NCBI RefSeq assembly: GCF_014127105.1
Contig: NZ_CP059902.1
Coordinates: 186,001 to 250,000, forward strand
Source: Devosia sp. MC521
Lineage (GTDB): Bacteria > Pseudomonadota > Alphaproteobacteria > Rhizobiales > Devosiaceae
Direction: 5' to 3'
Length of the DNA stretch: 64,000 nucleotides
Positions within the stretch are counted from its first letter, which is position 1. Every line of letters begins with the position of its first letter. The notes under the pieces were generated by a model. The model worked only from the letters and a program-made list of their open reading frames with translations, was not told the DNA's origin and made no database searches. Made by a program: the position numbers and the translations under genes. Shown here in pieces: positions 47,226 to 56,518 of the stretch.

Positions 47226-49300
47226 TGCGTTTTACTATTCCGCTTGTCATTATCGGGCTCATCGGCGGCGTTAGCTATGCTGTCGTGGCCGAGCAGGGCA
47301 AGCAGCGCCTCCCGCATGCCGATACACCCGTCCAAACTGTCGTTGCCCAAGCCGAGCCTGTGCCAATGCCACAGCCGAGCGCCGCCCCGGTCCCGCAAGG
47401 TCCGAAGGTCGATGAAACGGCATTGCGCTATTTCGCTCAGCAGGGCGACACCGAGCGCATGAACCGCGAAATCGAGCGTCTGCGCGCGCTTTATCCCAAT
47501 TGGGAGCCGCCCGCAGACCCCTTGGCTCAAGACTTCTCACCAGATCGCGATATTCTTCGCATGTGGGAGCTGTTTAACGCTGGCGATTACGCGGGCACAC
47601 GCGCCGCCATTGTCGCGCGTCAGGCGACCGATCCAAGTTTCGAGCCAACCCCGGACTTGCTCAAAGAGCTCAATCTGGCCGAGGCGCAGGTCAAGCTGCG
47701 CAACGCGTCCGATGTCGGTGAGCACCAGATTGTCATCACCGTGGCGGCCAATACCCCAGAGCTTTTAACCTGCGAGCGCATCGACAATCTTTGGCGCCTA
47801 GCTGATGCCTTTGTCGCCACCGATGCCGATGACCGCGCCATCGACGCCTATAAATACATTCTCACCAATTGCACATCTGCCGAAGAGCGCCTGTCGACCA
47901 TTCAAAAAGCCAAGGCGCATTTTGACATTGCTCAGTTGAGCCCCCTTTTCGAGCTCGAAAAGAAGGACGCCAACGGCGTTGGCGAGTTTGAACCGCTGCG
48001 CCTTGATCTGGCCCGTGCGGCCATCGCCTCTTCGCTGGAAGTCGGCGGCGTACCGGTCTCGCCCGCCGACGTGGCTTTCTTTGAACGCTCTATAAATGAG
48101 CAATCCTCGGCAGAAGACCTGCGTCTCTTTGGCTTCTACAAGCTCGAACGCGCCCGCCCGAACGAAGCGCGCCGTCTGTTTGAACAGGCGCTCGAAAAAG
48201 ACCCCTCAGAAGCGTCGGCCCAAGCGCTCGCCGCGGCTCTCTTGCAATTGCGCGATTATCGCGTCGCCGAGGAAATCCTCGCGCCCTATTCCGATCTCAG
48301 CGATGAGATGTCGGCCATGTATCTCGACGCCGTAGCTGCAGTGCTGTCGCTCGAACCCCGCGTGTCGCTCGATAGTGATGCTCTTGGACGCATGGTTGAT
48401 GCCATTTCCTCGACCCGCAATGCCAATGCGGCGCAGGAAATGGGCTGGTATGCCTATGGTTTTGATCAGGTCACGACAGCCATCGAGTGGTTCACCCTCT
48501 CGCTGCGCTGGCAGCCAGATCTCGAAAAAGCCGCTTATGGTCTGCTCGTTGCCTCCAATGCTGCCGGCGACCTCAATACGGTTCAGGCGATCAAGGCCCA
48601 ATGGGGCAACCGTTCTGAGCGCATTGCCGCATTCCCGCGCGTCGTCGACGGTTCGCGCCCCGATACGCAAACGGCGCCGGTACAGGACGTCGTCGCCAAA
48701 CCGGTCGCTGCGCGTCCTGCCGCAACCCCAAGTTCTGCGCCGCGCACCGCTGCGTCTGGCACGTCCGGCTCCGGTGGTGGAGGCTCTCGCTCCTGTCAGA
48801 ACCCAGTGCCTGCGGCGTCCCTTTCCCCCGGTGCAGCGCTTAGTCAGGCGTGGTGCCTGATGGGCCTCAACCGTCCGGCGCAAGCCGCTGAAGCCTTTGC
48901 ACGCGCGCTCCAGTCTTCCGCTGCTGCCACACGCAGCGATGCCGCTTATGGTCAGTCGCTGGCCTATATGCGTATGGGACTGCCCGATAATGCCGCCGTT
49001 GCCGCCGCCTCAGCGCCGCTTCCAAGTGCCCGCGCTGTCGAGCTCGAAATCGGCATCATGACGCAAAAGGCCCAAACCGCTTATGCGGCGGGCGACTATG
49101 TCAAAGCGATTGAATATCTCAACCTGCGTGGCCAATACGCTCCAGAGCGCAATGACCTTCTGACCCTGCGTGCCTGGAGCTACTACCACATGAAGCTCTA
49201 CCGCGAAGCGCGCCGCATTTTCAAAGCGGTGGCAGCCACAGGCTTTGGCGACGCTTCCGAGGGCCTACGTCTGTCTGAACAAGCCCTTATGATCTACTAG
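47225..49300 (+). CDS. bcsK: TPR protein of the cellulose operon (BcsK-like)
   Basis: Protein of 691 residues with an N-terminal membrane anchor or signal (MRFTIPLVIIGLIGGVSYAV) and an array of TPR-like helical repeats over about residues 60-480 and again 545-690, broken by an Ala/Pro/Gly-rich linker with SGSGGGGS. No C-terminal outer-membrane barrel is seen, unlike BcsC. Type III bcs operons carry such a protein (BcsK), thought to do the periplasmic part of the BcsC job. The ATG at 47225 overlaps the bcsZ stop. Its own stop shares CTAG with the convergent regulator gene. Confidence 0.78.
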   Translation: MRFTIPLVIIGLIGGVSYAVVAEQGKQRLPHADTPVQTVVAQAEPVPMPQPSAAPVPQGPKVDETALRYFAQQGDTERMNREIERLRALYPNWEPPADPLAQDFSPDRDILRMWELFNAGDYAGTRAAIVARQATDPSFEPTPDLLKELNLAEAQVKLRNASDVGEHQIVITVAANTPELLTCERIDNLWRLADAFVATDADDRAIDAYKYILTNCTSAEERLSTIQKAKAHFDIAQLSPLFELEKKDANGVGEFEPLRLDLARAAIASSLEVGGVPVSPADVAFFERSINEQSSAEDLRLFGFYKLERARPNEARRLFEQALEKDPSEASAQALAAALLQLRDYRVAEEILAPYSDLSDEMSAMYLDAVAAVLSLEPRVSLDSDALGRMVDAISSTRNANAAQEMGWYAYGFDQVTTAIEWFTLSLRWQPDLEKAAYGLLVASNAAGDLNTVQAIKAQWGNRSERIAAFPRVVDGSRPDTQTAPVQDVVAKPVAARPAATPSSAPRTAASGTSGSGGGGSRSCQNPVPAASLSPGAALSQAWCLMGLNRPAQAAEAFARALQSSAAATRSDAAYGQSLAYMRMGLPDNAAVAAASAPLPSARAVELEIGIMTQKAQTAYAAGDYVKAIEYLNLRGQYAPERNDLLTLRAWSYYHMKLYREARRIFKAVAATGFGDASEGLRLSEQALMIY

Positions 49301-50067
49301 TTCGAGCGCAATTGCGTCTCGATCACTGTCACCCCCGCCTCCGCGCACAGCTGCCGGATTGCAGGGGGGCAGGCGTCCGTGATGAAGCTATGCGCTTGGC
49401 TCAAATGCCCAATTCTCACCGGCGCAGTGCGGGTGAACTTGGTCGAGTCGGACACCACGATGACATGGCGCGCATTGGCGATAATGGCTTGCGCGACCTT
49501 CACCTCACGATAGTCGAAGTCCAAGAGCGAACCGTCGCTATCGATGGCCGAAACGCCGATGACGGCAAAGTCGACTTTAAACTGACGGATAAAGTCGACC
49601 GCCGCTTCCCCCACGATGCCGCCGTCGGACGGGCGAACCACGCCACTGGCGATCACCACTTCAATGCTGGGCACAACCCGCAAGCGGTTGGCTACGTTGA
49701 TATTATTGGTAATCACCATCAGCCCGCGATGCTCGCTCAGCGCTTGGCTCACGGCTTCGGTGGTCGTACCAATATTGATCAGCAGCGACGCATTGTCGGG
49801 AATGAGCTTAGCAGCAGCCTCCCCGATAGCGCGCTTTTCATTGGTCGCGATTTGTCGCCGCGCCTCATATTCAACATTCTCAACGCCTGAAGGGTGCATC
49901 GCCCCGCCATGAGTGCGCTTGAGCGAGCCTCTGTCACACAGAATATTGAGGTCTTTGCGGATCGTTTGAGGGGTCACGCCAAACGCTGCGACGAGGCTTT
50001 CAACGGTCACTTCACCCAGCTCGCGCGCGAGTTCTACAATTTTCGCTTGTCGCAGTGAGGGTGTCAT
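49297..50067 (-). CDS. DeoR/GlpR-family transcriptional regulator
   Basis: Protein of 256 residues: an N-terminal DeoR helix-turn-helix (VTVESLVAAFGVTPQTIRKD, then LNILCDRGSLKRTHGGA) and a C-terminal DeoRC sugar-phosphate sensor domain of the ISOCOT fold (LLINIGTTTEAVSQAL, VIGVSAIDSDGSLLDFDYRE). Members usually repress sugar genes until a phosphorylated sugar binds. Its divergent neighbour is a TIM-barrel sugar isomerase-like gene, with a dyad between them. Confidence 0.9.
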   Translation of the reverse strand: MTPSLRQAKIVELARELGEVTVESLVAAFGVTPQTIRKDLNILCDRGSLKRTHGGAMHPSGVENVEYEARRQIATNEKRAIGEAAAKLIPDNASLLINIGTTTEAVSQALSEHRGLMVITNNINVANRLRVVPSIEVVIASGVVRPSDGGIVGEAAVDFIRQFKVDFAVIGVSAIDSDGSLLDFDYREVKVAQAIIANARHVIVVSDSTKFTRTAPVRIGHLSQAHSFITDACPPAIRQLCAEAGVTVIETQLRSN

Positions 50068-50083
50068 CGGCGTGGTGTCCTTC

Positions 50084-50106
50084 TTTCGTTTTCTCCTTAA
50101 ACGAAA
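50084..50106. promoter_or_regulatory. Probable DeoR operator in the divergent promoter
   Basis: TTTCGTTT and AAACGAAA form a perfect 8-bp inverted repeat with a 7-base spacer, 17 bases upstream of the regulator start. TTTCG-type half-sites are common for DeoR-family repressors, so autoregulation and control of the isomerase gene are likely. Confidence 0.6.
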
Positions 50107-50183
50107 CCAACCGCTCCGTTAAGTCGATCTGTGCTTGCTCTCCTCTTCAGGTCATGAAATCCTAGTACTAGGAGGATGTTGAA

Positions 50184-51011
50184 ATGACCGAAGTTGCGCA
50201 CCGAATAGCTGTGTCTACATGGTCGCTCCATCGGCTGTTGGGCACCACCTATCCCCACGACCTCGATAGTAATGAGGTTACGGGGATGGCCGAAACATAT
50301 GGTTCGGGCACCGAAACATTGCTCGGCCTGCCTTCGGTACTTGCCAATCATGGTTATAACCGGCTCGAGATTGTTTCATTTCATTTGCGCAGCCGAGACC
50401 CCATCTACCTTGCTGAATTGCGCGATCAGCTCAACATCGCCAAGGTCACGTTACAAACCCTGCTCATTGATGCAGGCGACATGACCGACCCAATCCATCA
50501 CCAGCGCGATACCAATTGGATTGCCGGATGGGTGGAAGTGGCCAATGCTTTGGGCGCGCAAAACGCACGCGTCATTGCAGGTAAGCAAAAGCCTCGCCCC
50601 GAAACATTGGCGGCCTCATTGGCAGGCTTCAAAAATCTTCTCAAAGCCAACAGCGGCGAGACGCGCATCGTCACCGAGAACTGGTACGATCTGCTTTCAA
50701 CGCCAGAAAGCGTCCACACGCTTCTCGATCGGCTGGATGGCCGTGTTGGCCTCTTGGCAGACTTCGGCAATTTTACTGGCCCCAATAAATACGCCGAACT
50801 CAAATCCATCTTCCCACGCGCAGAGTTGTGTCACGCCAAGGCCGATTTCATCGATGGCGTGCTCAATCAAGACGACTACGCTCAGTGCATCTCAATTGCT
50901 GAGGCAGCGCGATATCAGGGGCCCTATACACTCATCTTCGATGCGCGTGAGCCTTCGGAATGGCACGGCCTTGCTAAAGAGCGCGATTTCATCCTTTCCA
51001 GGTTGGAATGA
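50184..51011 (+). CDS. Sugar phosphate isomerase/epimerase-like TIM-barrel protein
   Basis: Protein of 275 residues in the AP_endonuc_2 (xylose isomerase-like) superfamily. Probable metal ligands sit in the C-terminal half: Glu in IVTENWYDLL, Asp in LLADFGNFTG, His in ELCHAKADF and a final acid in IFDAREPSEW. The substrate is unknown; the family includes inosose, hydroxypyruvate and tagatose epimerases and isomerases. The divergent DeoR regulator and dyad suggest a small sugar-induced unit. AGGAGG lies nine to ten bases before the ATG. Confidence 0.78.
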   Translation: MTEVAHRIAVSTWSLHRLLGTTYPHDLDSNEVTGMAETYGSGTETLLGLPSVLANHGYNRLEIVSFHLRSRDPIYLAELRDQLNIAKVTLQTLLIDAGDMTDPIHHQRDTNWIAGWVEVANALGAQNARVIAGKQKPRPETLAASLAGFKNLLKANSGETRIVTENWYDLLSTPESVHTLLDRLDGRVGLLADFGNFTGPNKYAELKSIFPRAELCHAKADFIDGVLNQDDYAQCISIAEAARYQGPYTLIFDAREPSEWHGLAKERDFILSRLE

Positions 51012-51020
51012 GCGACAGTC

Positions 51021-52757
51021 ATGGTACCGCCACATAGGGTTTTACCTGCCGCAGCCCAGAACCAGTGGATGGATGGGGCCCTGAGGGACGCAGTGCGTAT
51101 CTTTGATCACCAGCCCTTCGGGATGATGCTGATCGAGGCAAGCGGTGCCATCGTGCATGCCAATCCCGCCTGTGCCGGCCTCCTGGGCCGTCAGTCATCA
51201 GATATGGAGGGTCGGAACCTGTCCGATCTCGTCCATCCCACTGACGATACCGCGCTAGGCCTACAGTTCGAGAGCTTGGTGCGCGGGGAAATATCGTCCC
51301 TGCATGGAGAACATCGCCTCAGCCACGCCGACGCCAACCCGATATGGGTTCTGGTCGCCGCACAGCGCTTTGAGGCGACATCTAAGGTGGCGTTGTTCAT
51401 CCTGCAGCTCGCCAGTATCGACGTACAGAAAAAGGCCGAAGAAGCCCTCATCTATACCGAAAGGCGTTGGCGCTTTGCCCTCCAGAGCGCCCGTCAGGGC
51501 GTCTGGGACTATGACTACCGTACTGCCAGCATTTTCTATTCCGCCGCTTGGCGTCTGATGCGCGGCCTTGGTCCGGACGAATGGGTCGACGGCGCCACGG
51601 CTGCTTGGCATTCCCGCATTCACCCGGACGATCTGCCTGCGGTGAAAGCCAATATCGACCGTCAGGCTCAGAGCGATGAAACTTTCCAGGGCCTCGAATA
51701 TCGTGAGCGCCGAAAGGACGGCTCCTATGTCTGGATTCTCAGCCGCGGTCGGGCCGTCGAATGGGATGAGGCCGGCGCGCCGCTGCGGACCATCGGTACT
51801 GATACCGACATCACCCATATCAAGATGGTCGAGCAGGAACTGGCTGAGGAAAAGGAGCGCCTGCGCATCATATTGGCCTCGGTGGCCGATGGCATGATCT
51901 CGGCCGATGCCGAAGGGCGGGTGGACTTCATGAACGCCGCTGCAGAGCATCTCACCGGCATTAGCGCTGCGGAAGCGCGCGGCCTGCCCGTAGGCGACGT
52001 GCTCAACCTCCAGGATCACGCCAGTGGTATGAAGATGGAATGCCCGGTGCAGGCCTGCCTTAAACCAGGCGCGGCCATCCGGGTGGAAGACGATGCCGAG
52101 CTCATCGGAACTGACGGCACGCCCCGCGAAATCCGCTGCACCGCCGCCCCCGTCATCGGTAGTGCCGATCAAGTCATTGGTGCCGTGCTGATTTTCCAGG
52201 ATGTAACGCATAGTCGCACGCTGCAGCGCCAGCTGGCCCATACTGCCAGCCACGACCCACTGACCGATCTCACCAATCGCGCCGCCTTCGAGAAGGCGCT
52301 GGCCCGGTCGATTATTGCAGCGCGTGAGACCGAAAAACCGTCCTGCCTGATCTTCATTGACCTCGACCATTTCAAGCCGGTCAATGACACGGCCGGACAC
52401 GCCGCCGGTGATGCGCTGCTGAAGATGGTCGCCAAGACCATTCGCGATTGCTGCCGGACCCATGACACAGTGGCACGCATTGGCGGCGACGAGTTCGCCA
52501 TCATCCTCAATGGCTGCTCAAGGGAAAACGGCCTGCGGGTCGGCGAGAAGATCATCCGCGCCATCACAGCGCTTGCCTTTGAATGGTCAGGGCAGGTCCA
52601 TCGTGTTTCAGCCAGCGCCGGTCTGACACTCATCACTTCGGGTCCCGCATCGGTGCTTGGCTTCATGGGCGAAGCCGATGCCGCCTGCTACGGGGCGAAG
52701 GCCGAGGGACGGGGCCGTATCGTCTGCTATGAGGACGGTTTGCCCGCTCAGCCGTAA
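51021..52757 (+). CDS. PAS-GGDEF diguanylate cyclase
   Basis: Predicted cytoplasmic protein of 578 residues: three PAS domains (about 20-137, 150-270, 280-395; the second ends with the PAC segment YVWILSRGRAVEWDEAGAPL) and a GGDEF domain from about 405. The active site reads GGDEFAIIL, intact, and RTHD five residues before it is an RxxD inhibitory site, so it should make c-di-GMP from two GTP and be limited by product. No EAL or HD-GYP domain follows. The PAS domains lack an obvious cofactor motif. It starts nine bases after the isomerase gene. Its end overlaps the convergent ATPase gene by ten bases. Confidence 0.92.
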   Translation: MVPPHRVLPAAAQNQWMDGALRDAVRIFDHQPFGMMLIEASGAIVHANPACAGLLGRQSSDMEGRNLSDLVHPTDDTALGLQFESLVRGEISSLHGEHRLSHADANPIWVLVAAQRFEATSKVALFILQLASIDVQKKAEEALIYTERRWRFALQSARQGVWDYDYRTASIFYSAAWRLMRGLGPDEWVDGATAAWHSRIHPDDLPAVKANIDRQAQSDETFQGLEYRERRKDGSYVWILSRGRAVEWDEAGAPLRTIGTDTDITHIKMVEQELAEEKERLRIILASVADGMISADAEGRVDFMNAAAEHLTGISAAEARGLPVGDVLNLQDHASGMKMECPVQACLKPGAAIRVEDDAELIGTDGTPREIRCTAAPVIGSADQVIGAVLIFQDVTHSRTLQRQLAHTASHDPLTDLTNRAAFEKALARSIIAARETEKPSCLIFIDLDHFKPVNDTAGHAAGDALLKMVAKTIRDCCRTHDTVARIGGDEFAIILNGCSRENGLRVGEKIIRAITALAFEWSGQVHRVSASAGLTLITSGPASVLGFMGEADAACYGAKAEGRGRIVCYEDGLPAQP

Positions 52758-53506
52758 TAGACCGAGATCAACTGCCCGCCAATTTCGTGCACATTGATAT
52801 CCATTTCATAAATGGGGTTGAGCACTTCCGGCTTGATGATCTCTTTGACCGTCCCCTGAGCGGCGACCTTGCCCAGCTTCATGGCGACGATATGGTCTGA
52901 GTACCAAGAGGCGAAGTTGATGTCGTGCAACACCAAAACTACTGTTTTGCCAAGGTCATCAGCGGCCTGACGCATTAGCTTCATCATGCCCATGGCATGC
53001 TTCATATCGAGATTATTCAGCGGTTCGTCGAGCAGCACATAGTCCGTGTCCTGCGCCAAAACCATCGCCACAAAAGCACGCTGCCGTTGGCCACCAGAAA
53101 GTTCATCAAGGAAACGCCCTGAGAGTGCCTCTAGGTCCAAGTACTTGATTGCGCGGTCAATATGCTCTTTGTCCTGCACATTAAGCCGCCCCTTGGAATG
53201 CGGATAACGTCCAAATGACACGAGGTCATGAACGGTCAGGCGCGCCGTCATGTGGTTGTCCTGGCGGAGGATCGAGAGCCGCTTTGCCAGATCATCGCTC
53301 TTGGCCGTGGTCACGTCCAATCCGCCGATCGTCACGCTGCCTTTGTCCATCGCCATCAGGCGCGAAACCATGGACAGAAGTGTCGACTTACCCGCCCCAT
53401 TGGGGCCGATGATGGAGGTCACGCCACCCTGTGGCAGCTCCAGTGTAACGCCGTCGACGACGCAGCTAGAGCCGTAATTCTTGGTGACTTCCGACGTAAT
53501 AATCAT
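52748..53506 (-). CDS. Siderophore ABC transporter ATPase (FepC/YclP type)
   Basis: Protein of 252 residues with [18 protein letters not shown] (Walker A), LSGGQRQRAFVAMVLAQDTD (signature) and VLLDEPLNNLDMKHAMGMMK (Walker B). The last part resembles iron-chelate ATPases of the YclP/FatE/CeuD group. The start overlaps the stop of the second permease gene by four bases. It is last in a four-gene siderophore import operon. Confidence 0.9.
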   Translation of the reverse strand: MIITSEVTKNYGSSCVVDGVTLELPQGGVTSIIGPNGAGKSTLLSMVSRLMAMDKGSVTIGGLDVTTAKSDDLAKRLSILRQDNHMTARLTVHDLVSFGRYPHSKGRLNVQDKEHIDRAIKYLDLEALSGRFLDELSGGQRQRAFVAMVLAQDTDYVLLDEPLNNLDMKHAMGMMKLMRQAADDLGKTVVLVLHDINFASWYSDHIVAMKLGKVAAQGTVKEIIKPEVLNPIYEMDINVHEIGGQLISVYYG

Positions 53507-54492
53507 CGGGCGGATCTCCTCAGCACGAGGGCAATAAAGACAACACCACCAAGGAATTCGATGATGATCGAAAGTGCAGTGTCAAATGCGAATACGCGTT
53601 CGAGCAGGGTCTGCCCGCCCACCAGAGCAATTATCCCAAGCAGCACCGAAGCGGGAAGCACAAAGCGGTGAAGTGAATTGCCAATGAGCGAGTGCGCAAG
53701 CGTCACAACCAGCAGCCCGAAGAAGGTGACGGGGCCGACAAGTGCGGTCGAAACCGAGACGAGGATCGACACTAATACGAGGATGATGGCGATGGTGCGC
53801 TTATAGTCCACGCCCAGATTGATAGCGTGCGCGCGGCCCAGATTGAGCACGTCATAGACATGCATCATGCGGAAGCCGACCACACTGACGACGCCGACGA
53901 TGACGCAGGAAATGCCCAGAAGCGCAGGATCAGTCGTCGAGAAGCTGGCGAACAGCGTGTCCTGCAAGACGTTGAATGCGCCCGGATCCATCATGCGCTG
54001 CATGAGATTTGCAAAGGATCTGAACAGCGTACCGAAAATTATCCCAACCAGAACCAAGAGGTGCAGGCTTCTCTCTTCGCCGAGGAACAACCAACGGAAG
54101 AGCAGGCCGGAGAAAGTGACCATTGCGACGAGCGAGAAGATGAACTGCAACTCGCTTGAGATCGATGTCAGAGCGCCGACGCCGAGGAAGAAGACAATCG
54201 AGGTTTTGATCAGCACGTAAAGCGCGTCAAAGCCCATGATTGAGGGGGTCAAAATTCGGTTATTGGTCACTGTCTGGAACAGCACGGTCGAGACGGCAAC
54301 CGCATAGGCCACCAACACGAGACCGAGCAGCTTCTTGCCGCGGAACGGCAAGATGAAGCTCCAGCTGCCTTTAGCCCCAAGGGTCATGAACAGCACAACG
54401 GACGCAACGGCAAGAACCGAAAGAATAATAAGGACCCAGGCAGGCCGCGAGAGCCGCGCTAGGGGATTGGTCGACATGGCAGCGGTGCTCAT
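53503..54492 (-). CDS. Siderophore ABC transporter permease (FecCD family, second subunit)
   Basis: Membrane protein of 330 residues with about nine to ten transmembrane helices and the FecCD pattern (KLLGLVLVAYAVAVSTVLFQ, TNNRILTPSIMGFDALYVLI). The ATG at 54492 overlaps the first permease stop (ATGA). An open frame to 54648 adds 52 residues that merely cross the upstream gene. It pairs with the first permease to form the membrane channel. Confidence 0.9.
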   Translation of the reverse strand: MSTAAMSTNPLARLSRPAWVLIILSVLAVASVVLFMTLGAKGSWSFILPFRGKKLLGLVLVAYAVAVSTVLFQTVTNNRILTPSIMGFDALYVLIKTSIVFFLGVGALTSISSELQFIFSLVAMVTFSGLLFRWLFLGEERSLHLLVLVGIIFGTLFRSFANLMQRMMDPGAFNVLQDTLFASFSTTDPALLGISCVIVGVVSVVGFRMMHVYDVLNLGRAHAINLGVDYKRTIAIILVLVSILVSVSTALVGPVTFFGLLVVTLAHSLIGNSLHRFVLPASVLLGIIALVGGQTLLERVFAFDTALSIIIEFLGGVVFIALVLRRSAR

Positions 54493-55451
54493 TTTGCACC
54501 TCGCGGCGTCCGGAGCAGCAGGTAGAGGAACAACACTGCGCCAACCACACCCATAACCACTGAGATTGGGATTTCGTAGGGATAGCGGATGATGCGCCCG
54601 ACGATATCGCAGGCCAGCACCATGCCCGCGCCGCCAATAGCGACCCACGGCACCGTGCGGCGCATATTATCGCCGATCAGCATGCTCACAAGGTTCGGAA
54701 CAATCAGCCCAAGGAAGGGAATTGACCCGACCGAGACGAGGACCACGGCGCTCACCACCGAAACAATCAGCAGGCCGAGGAACATCACATGCCTATAGTT
54801 GAGCCCAAGATTGGTGGTAAAATCCTTGCCCATGCCTGCTACGGTGAACCGATCTGCGGCGATGTAAGCGAGAACGCATCCGGCCAACCCGAACCACAAC
54901 AGTTCATAGCGGCCACGGATCACGCCGGAGAAATCGCCCATGTTCCACGCCAGTAGCGAGCCCATGAGATTGGCGCGATAGGCGATAAAGGCGCCAAGCG
55001 CGCCAATAATGCCACCGAGCATTATGCCCACCAGCGGTACTAGCAGCACATCGCGCAGTGGTATGGCGCGCAAGACACGCAAGAAGAGAGCCGTGCCCCC
55101 CAGTGCAAACAGCGCTGCGACGGCCATTTTGGCCATCAGCGGCCAACCGGGCGCTAAGAGGGTAACGGTAAGGAATCCGAGCGTCGCGCTCTCGCTCGTA
55201 CCCGTCGTGCCTGGTTCGACAAAACGATTGCGCACGATCATCTGCATCACAAGGCCCGAGATCGCCATAGAGGCGCCTGCAAGGACCAAAGCAATGGTGC
55301 GCGGAATACGGCTGATCAGCAGCACTTCGCCCGGACGACCGTCCATCCCACCAGACAACAATGACGTCAGTGAAACATCACTGACGCCAACAAATAAACT
55401 GACGATCGCCAAGGCGATCGTGACAAAAAAGGCGGCGATAAGAGCGGGCAA
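54489..55451 (-). CDS. Siderophore ABC transporter permease (FecCD family, first subunit)
   Basis: Protein of 320 residues with about nine helices. SRIPRTIALVLAGASMAISG and VMQMIVRNRFVEPGTTGTSE, and PFLGLIVPNLVSMLIGDNMR, are classic FecCD signatures. The start is a TTG at 55451 with GGAAAG upstream; no ATG is near. A hairpin followed by a T run lies between this gene and the binding-protein gene, which may lower its expression relative to the first gene. Confidence 0.88.
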   Translation of the reverse strand: MPALIAAFFVTIALAIVSLFVGVSDVSLTSLLSGGMDGRPGEVLLISRIPRTIALVLAGASMAISGLVMQMIVRNRFVEPGTTGTSESATLGFLTVTLLAPGWPLMAKMAVAALFALGGTALFLRVLRAIPLRDVLLVPLVGIMLGGIIGALGAFIAYRANLMGSLLAWNMGDFSGVIRGRYELLWFGLAGCVLAYIAADRFTVAGMGKDFTTNLGLNYRHVMFLGLLIVSVVSAVVLVSVGSIPFLGLIVPNLVSMLIGDNMRRTVPWVAIGGAGMVLACDIVGRIIRYPYEIPISVVMGVVGAVLFLYLLLRTPRGAK

Positions 55452-55488
55452 TCGGCTTTCCGTTCTTCCGTCTACTGGAAATAGAAAA

Positions 55489-55517
55489 GGGCCCGACCGG
55501 TCTAACCAGTCGGACCC
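55489..55517 (-). terminator. Attenuator-like hairpin inside the siderophore operon
   Basis: On the minus strand GGGTCCGACTGG, loop TTAGA, CCGGTCGGGCCC and then TTTT: a 12-bp stem with two G-T or mismatched pairs. It lies after the binding-protein stop (55531) and before the permease start, where partial termination would give more binding protein than membrane subunits. Confidence 0.72.
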
Positions 55518-55530
55518 CTGAATGCAAAGC

Positions 55531-56451
55531 TTAACCGTTGAGGCCAGACAAAACCTGATCCAGCAGCAGCATTACTGCCGAATAGCCATTCATGGTGATG
55601 TAAGCGGCCTGTGGGTCAACGTAAACGATGTTGCCTTCCTTGGCAGCAGTGGTCTGGTTGAAAAGTTCGTTGTCCAGCAGAGCCTTCGCGCCACCTTCGT
55701 TACCAACACCGGCGTCGCGGTCGACAACGAAGACCCAATCAGGATTGGTTTCGAGCAGGAATTCAAAGGTTACAGCGTCGCCACCGTGGTCGCCGTCATT
55801 GACCGCAGCGAGAGCAGATGGCATGCCGACTTCATTGTAGAGCCAGGAAACGCGGCTGTCTGGGCCATATACGCCGAGCTTGCCAGCATTGGTGACGACA
55901 ACCAGAGCGGTGCCCTTGCCTTCAGCAGCGGCCTTCACTTCGGCGACCTTAGCGTCGACGTTGGCGATCAGCTCAGCTGCCTTGTCCTGCTTGCCGAAGA
56001 TGTCGCCAAGCTTGGTCAAATTGGTCTTGAGGCCATCGATGATCGCGCCATTGTCGACCGACAAGTCAACGGTTGGAGCGATTTCCTTGGCTGTTTCGTA
56101 AGCGTTACGCGAACGAGCGCCTACGATGTAAAGGTCGGCTTCGAGAGCTGCGATGCCTTCAAAGTCTGGCTCCTGCAGCGAGCCAATCTTGGCCGCGTCA
56201 GCAGGAATGCTCGGAGCAAGGTAACCAGGAGCGTTCGAGCCCGGAATGCCAGCAACGGTAACGCCGAGAGCGGAAAGATTGTCAAACGCGGCCCAGTCCT
56301 GAACCAGTACCTTTTCCGGAACGCCCGAAATAGTGGTTTCACCCTGTGCGTGGGCGATAACCTTATCCTGAGCGATAGCCGAGGTGGCCATCGAAAGAGC
56401 GCCAGCAAACAGCGCGGCAGCTACGGCAGTGGAACGGAACAATGTGCTCAC
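55531..56451 (-). CDS. Siderophore ABC transporter substrate-binding protein (FatB/YclQ/CeuE type)
   Basis: Protein of about 306 residues with a signal peptide (ALFAGALSMATSAIA, cleaved before Q) and no lipobox. The two-lobed Peripla_BP_2 fold shows VLVQDWAAFDNLSALGVTVA, LYIVGARSRNAYETAKEIAP and NPDWVFVVDRDAGVG, as in catecholate-siderophore binders of the CeuE/YclQ group. The start is chosen as GTG 56451 since it places the signal peptide at the N-terminus; a TTG at 56541 would add 30 residues before it. No TonB-dependent receptor lies in the window. Confidence 0.85.
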   Translation of the reverse strand: MSTLFRSTAVAAALFAGALSMATSAIAQDKVIAHAQGETTISGVPEKVLVQDWAAFDNLSALGVTVAGIPGSNAPGYLAPSIPADAAKIGSLQEPDFEGIAALEADLYIVGARSRNAYETAKEIAPTVDLSVDNGAIIDGLKTNLTKLGDIFGKQDKAAELIANVDAKVAEVKAAAEGKGTALVVVTNAGKLGVYGPDSRVSWLYNEVGMPSALAAVNDGDHGGDAVTFEFLLETNPDWVFVVDRDAGVGNEGGAKALLDNELFNQTTAAKEGNIVYVDPQAAYITMNGYSAVMLLLDQVLSGLNG

Positions 56452-56518
56452 GAGATCGATCCAATCGAGGTTGAGTGAACTGAACACCCTTTGTTGAGAG
56501 TGCTTGTCCGGTTTCCTA

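Noticed and set aside
51261..52463. 400-codon open frame antisense to the diguanylate cyclase
   Set aside because: Shadow of a well-supported PAS-GGDEF gene.
52748..56451. A complete siderophore locus
   Set aside because: No biosynthesis genes, TonB receptor or reductase are present; only the inner-membrane importer is supported.
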